This document shows, piece after piece, positions 45,290 through 55,911 of a stretch of DNA of 64,000 nucleotides (positions within the stretch are counted from its first letter, which is position 1; each line of letters begins with the position of its first letter). Source of the stretch: Oreohelix idahoensis (taxonomy: Eukaryota > Mollusca > Gastropoda > Stylommatophora > Oreohelicidae); the NCBI GenBank assembly GCA_024509875.1, contig JAMPIV010004254.1, positions 682,001 to 746,000 on the forward strand. Direction: 5' to 3'. The notes under the pieces are model-generated. The model did no database searches and was not told the origin of the DNA. It was given only the letters and a program-made list of their open reading frames with translations. The position numbers were made by a program, and so were the translations under genes.

Positions 45290-45463
45290 TTTGCACACCG
45301 TCATTTGCGCACTTTTTTTTATTTTCGAGGGAGTGCATTAACTTTCAACCACAGCTAAGGGAGTGCAACTGTGGTTGAAAGTTAAACAATAATTGTATTG
45401 TTTTCCCTTATATGTACTCTCGCGAAAATAGAAAAAAATGTGCAAATGAAGGTGTGCATGAAC
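45290..45463. repeat. foldback element with long inverted repeat
   Basis: A perfect 16-bp stem taactttcaaccacag (45339-45354) pairs with 45369-45384 across a 14-base loop. Outer arms also pair: gcacaccgtcatttgcgcac (about 45294) with gtgcaaatgaaggtgtgc (about 45441). The arms are roughly 65-80 bp. It looks like a small foldback MITE; no TSD identified. Confidence 0.8.
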
Positions 45464-46019
45464 AGTTTGATTATGGAAAGAAGCCAACAGCACGACTGAT
45501 AAACAGTACATGAACTGGAGTTTCGTCAAACTTCAAATGTTGTTCTCAGAGGCAGTAAGTCGACCAAGGCTTCTCAGAGGCAGTAAGTCGGCCACAGCAA
45601 GATTTTAAAAGATGCACAAACAATTACGAGACATGCTGTCATAAAAGAAATGTTAGTTATTAAGTCAATTTATGGTCCATTAGACCATTACCACTGCTCT
45701 ACATGTCATTTAGGTTGGGTTACTCATGTCTTCATATTTAATACATCTATATAATTTTCGCTACAAATATCTAAAGACAGTCGTCTACAATGAAATGACC
45801 ACAGTAGCGATAGTACCGTCTGTAATACATGTAGCAGAAACAACACACTATAATTAAAAACCTGCCAATTTTGGCGGGTTGTTGCTAGTATAACATAATT
45901 TGCTTTAACAGTACACTTATTAACATCATTTGGAAAACACATCACTGAGATTATAAATAGAATATGCCAGTTGAAAACAGGGGGGTTTGGGTTGCCCAAG
46001 AGTGGTAATACCTTTCAGA
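45464..46019. other. intron sequence with a 31-bp duplication
   Basis: ctcagaggcagtaagtcg occurs twice (45544 and 45575). Otherwise unique; no coding evidence. Confidence 0.5.
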
Positions 46020-47639
46020 AGATGGTTGCCAGAACCTTAAGATAGTAGCAGCCATCCCCCATTAACAGTCTCAATCGACTGGCCAAACTACGATGAGCAC
46101 CCCTGTACAGCCTGAGGCCCCCTTGCCAACACCTCCTAAGTGCAAAGCCCGACTCATGAGCAAACAAGCCCTCAGACGAACACTGCAGATCCCTTTATGA
46201 AGGCACCTATTGGCATGATGTGACGATCCCTCTGACTAAGCAGGAAGCACTAGCGCTCTCCTAGAGGCTGGAAAATAGTGGTACTAACCAGACAAACAAC
46301 AAGTCGTTGGATGGCGAGTATTGCACAGTGGTGAGCCCCACAGAGACTGCAATGATTGAAGATTGAGGACTGCAAAACATCTGCCAAGCCTATTTCAACC
46401 AAAAATATACGAGCTCAGGCATAACCTTGTAAAAGGTCCGTGCAAGGCAGGATGTCCCTCAGCTGCCTTTGGTGACAAGTATGCTACTGAGGGCAACATA
46501 AACATACTCCAGCTGAATATCATTGGATTAAGACCTAAGGCCACAAAAGGAGGTACAAACACATAGCACTGCTTTGAAAAACCTTTCTCAAGGACAGATT
46601 TATTGATTCTACTTAATGTGCAAATGCTCTTGCCATAACAACTGTTGAGGATTTCTAACACTAGTTAGAAACGACACACAAGCAGTGGTTTAAAACATTA
46701 ACACCAATGACGAAACAGACAGGCAACATTTAAAAGTCTGGAGAAGCAACAAAGGTTTCAAGATCTAAAACACCTATGTGTCACTTAGAGCAACAGGTGA
46801 AGTCCACTTTGAGGATGTCACTTTCAACAGAACAATGACAGCAGGGGTTATCAGGACACCAACCCAGCTAGCCAGTTCATTGAAGAACTGAGCAACACCT
46901 CCAACCTTATTATTCTCCAGGATAAAAATTCCCCATCTAAACTCCTCCATAAAGCCACAGGAATCAACAGTCACCCAGATGTAACACTAATATCTCCTGA
47001 TCTCTATGACCAGCGTACATGGCAAGTATTAGAGGACATTGGAAGAGACCACTTACCCATCCTCATAACCATCACTCTGGATATAACTAAAAAAAAAATC
47101 TAAAACACAGCTAAGTGGAATTACACCAAAGCAGACCGAGAACAATATTGATACATATCTGATCAACTCCTCAGTAAAATTGACATGAATGACGATATCG
47201 ACACTGTCAGTGGGAGAGTAAACTCTGCAATATTACAAGCAGCTAAAGAATCAATTCCTAAAGGTACCAGAAAAAAGGTACAACATCTGGAACACAGAAT
47301 TAGAAAACTTGGTAAAAATGAGATGCAAGCTGAGAAAAGAAGCTCAGAAAAACCCTAACCCAGCTAATAAAACTATGTACAACAAGCAAACAGTCAAAGT
47401 AAAGCTTGCAAGTAACATAGCAAAACAAGAAAAATGGAAGAAAAAAATGTGAGAGCCTTGACCTTAGAAGGTATGGAAGGAAGGCCAGAGGTTATTACTT
47501 TGTCTTGTGTAATCTGACCTATACTGTATAATAGGGGAACAACAGAAATAATTGCGTCATTAATAGGCTGGATTGCCCTAGGTAAATTTCCGTTGTTATG
47601 TGTTGCGGGTCGCGCTAATAACCCCTGTCATCAAGGCAC

Positions 47640-47815
47640 TATTTTTGTGGTGCTTAGATGGCAGGGAGGATAGTGTTATTCGCTTCCATAGCTAAGCGAG
47701 GGTGCCGCACAGAAGGTCCTGGGTTCGATTCCCTGGTAAGCCACTCACGTCTGTTGTCTAGTTTTCTACTTCTTTATTTCTCACGAGTGCCTGAAAACAT
47801 ACCTTTAAGTGTAAG
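47640..47815 (+). repeat. possible tRNA-derived SINE head
   Basis: A B-box GGTTCGATTCC at 47722-47732 sits in a T-arm-like ctGGGttcgattCCCtg, with a possible A-box upstream. It could be the head of a second SINE family. There is no clean 3' end or duplication. It is not a true tRNA: the acceptor and anticodon arms do not fold. Confidence 0.4.
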
Positions 47816-47850
47816 TTGACGGTGTACTCATCCATAAAAAAAAAAAAAAA

Positions 47851-49521
47851 GCGAGTTGCATGATACTGTGGTTTCCAGTGCGCCTTCTGGCCCAGTATCT
47901 ACGACTTAAGCACCTCTTCAACGGGAGAGTGGGCTCATCCCTAATCTGTTTATGTTCCCAGTAGTAGACTATTCGCAAGCAGCCTGGGGGTTTCACTGCT
48001 CTGCGCGGACCTTGTTTACCGAGGCGGCGTCCGAGCTCGTATGGTGAAAATATGGTTGCGTTATCTTCAAAATAGACCTGTCTTTCCCATGCCTTTTCTG
48101 CCATCCTGCAACTTTGAGTTAGGGAGTTCTGAGCTCCAGTCTCTTTCCCAGGCATTTTATCCTGGCCTGGCACGCATACAGAGGACCCCACTTCTGGTTC
48201 TAAGTTAGCAGTTGGGGATAGATGGGGTGACACACTGTGCATTCCCCGTCATCCAGGGGGCTTTCCAACTATGCAGAGCTTGCACAATGCTGTGCTCTGG
48301 TTCTGGGCTCTCCCAAGGAATCCTCACGTCCTGCACAGAGCCACTTCCAGATACCCACCACCTGCCATCTCTCCATTGTAGAAATCTTCTGCATGCGGCC
48401 ATCCAGTCAAGAGCCAGTATTAAGTCTGGTGCCCAAGTGATCCCCCCAAGCTCAGTGTGCAATGCTGGGTTCTCATCATGCTGCAACACAGGGGGGATTG
48501 TGATGCTCAGCCATCTCTCTCAACTCTGCACCGATAAGTGACATCGGGGACTTAACTGTGCCTCAGTACTGGGAGGCCCCGTTTCCGGGTACACCACACA
48601 CAGCCAATTGAGGCAACGGTCGTCGTGGGCGTGTCTTCAGTGGGGAAGTTGTGGAGTCTTCCTGTCCATGTTCTTGCACATCCTAACACTGCCCGCAAGA
48701 CATCGGAGGTTTGGAGAGTGGCCTTCTCTGCTTTTTTGAGCCGGGGTGGGCTCCCCGGGCAAGTCTCGATGGGGATCGGGACGTGTCCACGTGCCAGTGG
48801 GCCCAGCATCGGCCGCATCTGATGGAGGACTTGCTCTGCCAGGTTTGAGTTAGTAAATTCCAACTTTGTCATCTTCATGGCATTGTGATGCTGGGGTGCC
48901 TGTGGATTTCCTACTGCCCCGGGTAGGAGCCAGAAGTGTACTGTGCCAGCTCTGGGGGAGATAAAGGGGGTGTTTCTGCATCTCCTTGTGATACGTAGCC
49001 AAGGTAGGGCTCACAGTGCTCTTTCCCCGCCACCAAATTGCCTGCTGGTTACGCCGAGTTCTCTGAAGCTCTAGGCATGTGACCAAGAGTTGAAGACAAT
49101 AGGATCATCACGTCCTGAGTCTCTGTGCCTGTACGATGGGTTCCGATCTTCAGGGAGCAGTCCACACTCGTTCCCACTCCCAAGACTTGTTCAGTATCCA
49201 TCTGGCTCCTTCCCACCCACAGAGGGCGTGTACGGTGTAGTGCACCGGTTTTATTATCGAGGTTTGCTCCTCTAGATCCGTTGTGTTTAGCCTGAGGATT
49301 CGCACCCTCAGTTACCAGGACTACCTTGAGGAGGGTGTGGCTCTTCACCACGCACAACGATCTTGGGGTATGAGAGGTTTTGCTAGGCCAAGAGACTAAC
49401 ACCGCAATGGTCGCTCCTTTCATGAACAAGAATTCACTAGGCCTAGGGTGAAGCAAGGGGGGAAACCCACTACCCACAACACCAACACATCATACCCCCT
49501 GTCTGTAAAAGACTTTGCCCC
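47851..49521 (-). repeat. interspersed repeat family A, copy 3 (longest form)
   Basis: 48060-48500 aligns with the A copies at 8377 and 13031 (ctctcccaaggaatcctcac, ctatgcagagct, gtgcaatgctgggttctc). Here it is embedded in about 1.7 kb of GC-richer sequence with minus-strand frames of 78-145 codons (for example VVKSHTLLKVVLVTEGANPQ). These look like the leader or ORF1-type region of a retroelement, but I recognise no domain. A 15-base A run precedes it (47836-47850). Confidence 0.55.
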
Positions 49522-51429
49522 TAAGTGTAAGTAATATTTATTTACTGAAAAAGGTCAGCACACTTCCTAAAGCATGGAAAACTGCAAACTTATCCCAATA
49601 CTTAATAAAGACAAACATCATGAGGAAGCAGCTACAGACCCATTTCCCTAACATCATGCATTAGCAAACTAGCTGAATGCATGATAAAGGCACACCTATA
49701 CAGGTGGCTAGAGAAAGACACAATTCTCAACTCCAACCAGGCAGGGTTTAGAAGAGGCAGACAGACCCTCGACCAACTAATTTGTCTAAAGCAGCAAGGA
49801 GCAGATGCATAAAAATGGCAACCATGTAGCTGCAGTCTTTGTAGACTTGAAACAAGTGTATGGCAGAGTATGGAAAGATGGTCTGTTCTTCAAAATGCAA
49901 AGAATGGGCACTGAAGGAAGAATGTTCTAATGGATAAAAAACTTTCTTTCAAACAGAATTATCTATACAACTTTTAACGGGGTCGCATCAAAGAAACAGA
50001 CAATCCAGGAAAGTTTACCACAGGTATCAACATTAAGCTGTACTCTTTTCCTAATTTACATCAGCGACCTGATAGAATATCCCCAATGCCTTGTTTGCAG
50101 ATGACCAAGTGATATCAATAGAAAGCTAATGCCCTCTACAGCTACAAAAAAAGACTAAATTGCAACCTTGCTACTCTAACAACCTACTATAGCCTGTGGA
50201 AACTAGTGGTCAATACCACCAAATCAGTCTATTCCATCTTTACCCTCAGTAACCAGATAGCAAAAAGGGAGCTAAATCTAGCACTTGATAATACAAAGTT
50301 GGTAAAGGAAACCAACCCAATCTACCTGGGAGTACAGCTGGACACAAAACTGACATACAAAAAACATACAGACTTTGATAGAAAGCCTCAAGAAGGTTAA
50401 ATTTAATCAAACGACCTGCTAGCACAACTTGGGGCGCAGACCAGAATACCTTGCGCCACCTGTATTTGGGGTATATACGGACCATTCTTGAGTACTCCCT
50501 TCCCTCACAAGCCACTGCCAGTCCTTCAGACTGCAAATAGACCGCATCCAAAATCAAGCATTTAAGTTTGTTTGTGGAGACTTACGAACCACTCCGACTA
50601 ACGCATGTGAAATCTCTGCTAATGTCGAACCTCTAGAGCTTAGGAGAAAGAAAGTAGTCATCATAACAGCTGAAAGATTTCTATGAGCAGAAGACAACAA
50701 CCCTTGCAAAGAACTTTCCAGAAACAAAGTCAACAGAAATAGAATTAAAAAATCATCCTTCACCAGCAATCAGGAACTAGTAGAGAAACAACATTTGCCA
50801 GAAGAATGACTAACTAAAATTGTACCTGACCTACCACCACATATTGAGCTAAATACACTAAAGATACAAATGAACCTTGCAGTGCAGGCAGACAAGACCC
50901 TTCCACCCACGTTGCTGAGATTATTCGCCATGGAAACTACATACTCCTATGGAGAGGACATCATCGGTGCTTTCACTGTTGCATCAGCTTTTAAAGCCAT
51001 AATCAATGCTGGATATGGAGCCATCATTACCCCCTAAACATAGATGATCCAATCAAAATAGCAGGTCCTTGTGGAGCCCAATGCTCTTACTATGAAGCAG
51101 AAACAAGTACACACTTGCCATTCAAAAAACTCTGTTTAAGAGCTTTTTGAGAATAACGAAACACAACTGAACAACATCATAATCTTCTCAGATTAACAAT
51201 CTGCCCTTAGGGCCATATAGAACTGGAGAATAAGCTCAACAGACACTACCCAAAAAATCATAGAAATGTGTTACACGGTTAAAGATCTATATGGAATTGA
51301 CACCTTCATGCAGTGGATGACATTGATTTTTCAATTTTGTTGATTTCTTTTTTATGCTGTACTATCAAGCTATCTATTTTCTCTGTTTTCTTTGATGATG
51401 TTTTCTGTTTGAAACGATGTTAGCACTGC

Positions 51430-53306
51430 GTAGGACACACTTGGAAGATATTAATACATGAAGAAAGGAACATAGGACACACATGGAGGATATTAACACA
51501 TGGAGGACACAGGACACACATAGAGGATATTAACACATGGAGGACATAGGATGCACATGGAGGATATTAACACATGATGAAGGGAACATAGGACACACAT
51601 GGAGGATATTAACACATGAAGAAGGGAACATAGGACACACATGGAGGATATTAACACATGAAGAAGGGAACATAGGACACACATGGAGGATACTAACACA
51701 CGATGAAGGGAACATAGGACACACATGGAAGATATTAATACATGAAGAAAGGAACATAGGACACACATGGAGGATATTAACACATGAAGAAGGGAACATA
51801 GGACACACATGGAGGATATTAACACATGAAGAAGGGAACATAGGACACACATGGAGGATATTAACACATGATGAAGGGAACATAGGACACACATGGAGGA
51901 TATTAACACATGAAGAAGGGAACATAGGACACACATGGAGGATATTAACACATGATGAAGGGAACATAGGACACACATGGAGGATATTAACACATGAAGA
52001 AGGGAACATAGGACACACATGGAGGATATTAACACATGATGAAGGGAACATAGGACACACATGGAGGATATTAACACATGAAGAAGGGAACATAGGACAC
52101 ACATGGAGGATATTAACACATGATGAAGGGAACATAAGACACACATGGAGGATATTAACACATGAAGAAGGGAGCATAGGACACACATGGAGGATATTAA
52201 CACATGATGAAGGGAACATAGGACACACATGGAGGATATTAACACATGATGAAGGGAACATAGGACACACATGGAGGATATTAACACATGAAGAAGGGAA
52301 CATAGGACACCCCTGGACGATATTAACACCCGAAGAACGGCACATAGGACACACCTGGAGGATACTAACACATGATGAAGGGAACATAGGACACACATGG
52401 AAGATATTAATACATGAAGAAAGGAACATAGGACACACATGGAGGATATTAACACATGAAGAAGGGAACATAGGACACACATGGAGGATATTAACACATG
52501 AAGAAGGGAACACAGGACACACATGGAGGATATTAACACATGATGAAGGGAACATAGGACACACATGGAGGATATTAACACATGAAGAAGGGAACATAGG
52601 ACACACATGGAGGATATTAACACATGATGAAGGGAACATAGGACACACATGGAGGATATTAACACATGAAGAAGGGAACATAGGACACACATGGAGGATA
52701 TTAACACATGATGAAGGGAACATAGGACACACATGGAGGATATTAACACATGAAGAAGGGAACATAGGACACACATGGAGGATATTAACACATGATGAAG
52801 GGAACATAAGACACACATGGAGGATATTAACACATGAAGAAGGGAGCATAGGACACACATGGAGGATATTAACACATGATGAAGGGAACATAGGACACAC
52901 ATGGAGGATATTAACACATGAAGAAGGGAACATAGGACACACATGGAGGATATTAACACATGAAGAAGGGAACATAGGACACACATGAAGGGAACATAGG
53001 ACACACATGGAGGATATTAACACATGAAGAAGGGAACATAGGACACACATGGAGGATATTAACACATGAAGAAGGGAACATAGGACACACATGGAGGATA
53101 TTAACACATGAAGAAGGGAACATAGGACACACATGGAGGATATTAACACATGATGAAGGGAACATAGGACACACATGGAGGATATTAACACATGAAGAAG
53201 GGAACATAGGACACACATGGAGGATATTAACACATGAAGAAGGGAACATAAGACACACATGGAGGATATTAACACATGAAGAAGGGAACATAGGACACAC
53301 ATGGTG
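51430..53306. repeat. 42-bp minisatellite, left part, about 45 units
   Basis: Unit cores cacacatggaggatattaac and acatgaagaagggaacatag, with gaagaa/gatgaa alternation. A long internal block (about 51680-52310) recurs at about 52350-52980 with the same order of variants, including cacatggaagatattaatac units, showing a segmental duplication inside the array. Frames of about 500-600 codons on both strands are by-products. Confidence 0.96.
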
Positions 53307-53311
53307 GATAT

Positions 53312-54866
53312 TGTTACCAACAGATTACTGGTATATATATATATATATATATACAATGTAGATATTTTTTATTATATTTATCTGTCGGAGGGAAGGTATT
53401 TGTTTTTAGAATCAGGATGCTTTCCTGTTCAAAGATATATCACCCATGATTGATTGATACAATTGTTATATGGATTATCTCCCCTGGAGATCGAATTTGG
53501 CGTATGAATCTGGATGAAAACAGATTGTTCCTGTTTAGGTTTATGCAAGAATGTTTATGGTCCGAGTCTATGTTTATTCTGGGTCTATTTCAGATGATTC
53601 GGTCTTATATCGTGATATCTTGGTATGTTTAAGTGGAACTATTTTTCCTTGTACTGTACTTTGGGGTCAGGTGTTTTCGGCGCATGAAGATAGGTTAGAG
53701 AGTTCTTCGGTGATGAAGGAGCCTGGCGGGACGTCATATCTTAGACCTGTCCAAAGTTTGTGATCTCTTCGATTGATTACGGGAACGAAGATAGTTTCTT
53801 CTAGGATTGTTAAATCCATGAGTTCCCCAGTGTTGATTCAGTAACGCCAGGAGAGTTTTTGTGTTTGCTAGTATATTTCGTATGGCAAGGTAAAGAACTG
53901 TTCACTGAACTCTTTCATTTCTAGGCTCAGATGGGCAGACGCCGATATGAATTTACCTATCTATGTATGTCGGGACGACATGTTATCCAGCAACACTGAA
54001 TATGTTTATATGCAATTATGAGGACAGAATATGCTGATTCTTGTAGAATCATTTATTGTTGATGAACAAAGCTTCGATTGAAGATTTGCTATACATCCGT
54101 ATAGTGAGCGATGCTCAACAGGGAACCAGAAGCCATTTTGGAATCCTATTTATTTTGGGATCCTACTTATTGTCGATCATCAATCAGAGAACGGGAATGC
54201 CCCCCTTATTATCAGGTGATGATTAAGAGATCACAGTTATAAAGAAAACCCAATACTAGTGGGTTAACATTATCTTCACAGAGATTTGCTGTAATTTACC
54301 TAAAGGAATCTTCGCTAGGAAAGAGGTCCTGTTTAGGAGTCAAGTTTGAACTGTATGTATTAACTGACATGCTCGGTCAGTAAGGCCTGACGATTGTATT
54401 AATAGACAATGGAAATCTAAGTGCTTGTTTACAGATGTTCCATTGCAATGTTATTCAACATGAATGCTAACTTATGATGGTAGCCCATTGATCAACACTA
54501 TGCTGTTTATGTCAACTTATGTTCCTGTAGCGATGCTCGTACTGTCCATGTGTACGTCCGATTAAATAATATGAAACGACCACAGTAGTCCAGCTATCCT
54601 TGACTTCCACCTGTGATTGGAGTGAGTGACCTGTGCACCTGTCGAACTATCATTCATTCGCGTTTGTCATTATTGATGTTCACACTCACCCATTGCACCA
54701 GTATACACGCACTTAACAGTACACCTTGTCAGGGCCCCAACAGTCGGTAACCTGACCTATGTACCGAACATTGTGACTGGGAGAGCTTTACCAATGTGGT
54801 GGCACTTTATCCAAGCATAGCACATAAAAGTGTCTTTATCAACTGGTGTCCAATTACTACTTATCA
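53312..54866. mobile_element. probable solo LTR, 1555 bp, inserted in the 42-bp array
   Basis: The insertion begins TGTTACCAACAG and ends TACTTATCA (TG...CA). It is flanked by the 5-bp duplication gatat at 53307-53311 and 54867-54871. The 42-bp array continues in register on the far side. TG/CA ends with a 5-bp duplication are the hallmark of LTR retrotransposon integration. There is no internal coding region, so this looks like a solo LTR left by LTR-LTR recombination. It has a (TA)n tract near 53335. Superfamily and strand are unknown. Confidence 0.75.
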
Positions 54867-54871
54867 GATAT

Positions 54872-55031
54872 TAACACATGAAGAAGGGAACATAGGACAC
54901 ACATGGAGGATATTAACACATGAAGAAGGGAACATAGGACACACATGGAGGATATTAACACATGAAGAAGGGAACATAGGACACACATGGAGGATATTAA
55001 CACATGGAGAAGGGAACATAGGACACACATG
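54872..55031. repeat. 42-bp minisatellite, right part, about four units
   Basis: Continuation of the 51430-53306 array after the LTR insertion, in the same phase and orientation. Confidence 0.95.
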
Positions 55032-55195
55032 AAAGTGGGCCACTACAAAGGTAGCCCCTTGTTTGGGCATAAAGTGCAGTGGTATGCGGGTACATTCTCA
55101 CGACTCACATTTCTAAAGTACAGTATTATGTGGGTACATTCTCACATACATTACATTATATAATAATATTTTAAAGTGAATATAATAATAATATT

Positions 55196-55810
55196 CATCA
55201 TCATCTCAACCCATAACCCGTCATGGGTCGTAGGGGTGCCATGGTGGAAGCATCAGCAGACAGGGTCCTCCACTGCTCTCTATTCTCAGCAATGCGTACA
55301 AGTATGGAGAAGCCGTGTCCTGCCCATTCTTTGATGTTATCAGCCCAGGATTTTCTTTGCCTTCCTCTTCTCCGTTTACCTTCGACTGTTCCTTGGAGGA
55401 TCGTTTTCGAAAGGGAGTCATGACGAGTTACATGCCCAAACCAGGCAAGCTTTCGACGTTTCACTATTGACAAAAGTGGTTCTTGATGGCCTGCATAGGT
55501 GTTTATCTTCTCTCTAACATAGACATTTGTTTTGTGCTCTTTATAGCAAATGCACAAAATTCTTCTATAACATTTATGCTCGAAAGCCTGAATCCTTCGC
55601 TCCGTATCTGCAGTGAGTGTCCAGCCCTCACACCCATACAAGAGAATAGATAATACAAGTGATTTGTATAATTTGATCTTCACAGGAAAACTGATGTTAC
55701 TTTTCCAGATCACATTCAACCTTGTCATGGCAGCTGAGGCCATCTCAAGTCTTGTCTTGATTTCTTTATTTGATCTTCCATCACTACATATAGTAGACCT
55801 GAGATATTTA
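55196..55810 (-). pseudogene. 5'-truncated RTE-type LINE (family R, copy 1)
   Basis: The minus strand encodes STICSDGRSNKEIKTRLEMA, LVLSILLYGCEGWTLTADTE, VKRRKLAWFGHVTRHDSLSK and GKRRRGRQRKSWADNIKEWA, then stops at MTGYGLR before a (GATGAT)n tail at 55196-55204. This is the region after the RT active site. It has the same C-terminal end as the copy at 59678 and differs from it at only four residues I can see. It is truncated at 55810 in the YLGST segment. Frame intact over this piece. Confidence 0.93.
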
Positions 55811-55911
55811 ATATAAAACAAATTCACAAAAAACGAGCGGAGGAGGAAAAGAAATGTTGACCTATGGATGAGATGTTGACAGGCAAATGCTGTTTCTATG
55901 GGGGTAGATAA

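Larger units (their letters stand above)
46020..51420 (+). pseudogene. decayed RNase H-bearing LINE (I/Jockey-like), interrupted
   Basis: Fragments appear in the right order across three frames. The endonuclease start is GNINILQLNIIGLRPKA (46490) and its end SHPDVTLISPDLYDQ then GRDHLPIL (46970-47065). Next come LDLRRYGRKA (47460), RT PKAWKTA (49570), PISLTSCISKLAECMIKAH and NQAGFRRGRQTLDQL (49640-49780). These are followed by VAAVFVDL (D), IYLGVQLDTKLTYKKH (50317) and RLASTTWGADQNTLRHLYLG-like sequence (50410-50480). An RNase H-like stretch ends it (NAGYGAIITP, about 51005). Many stops and frameshifts. A 2-kb insertion splits it at about 47486-49540, and some RT sequence is lost there. The left limit is uncertain. 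Confidence 0.85.

Noticed and set aside
51493..53356. Cysteine-rich frames of about 480-600 codons, resembling a secreted or membrane repeat protein
   Set aside because: By-products of the 42-bp array. Frames are open on both strands and the array is interrupted by a mobile element without regard to frame.
53312..54866. Long TIR DNA transposon instead of a solo LTR
   Set aside because: Beyond TG/CA the two ends are not inverted repeats, and a 5-bp duplication fits LTR integration better; still not proven.
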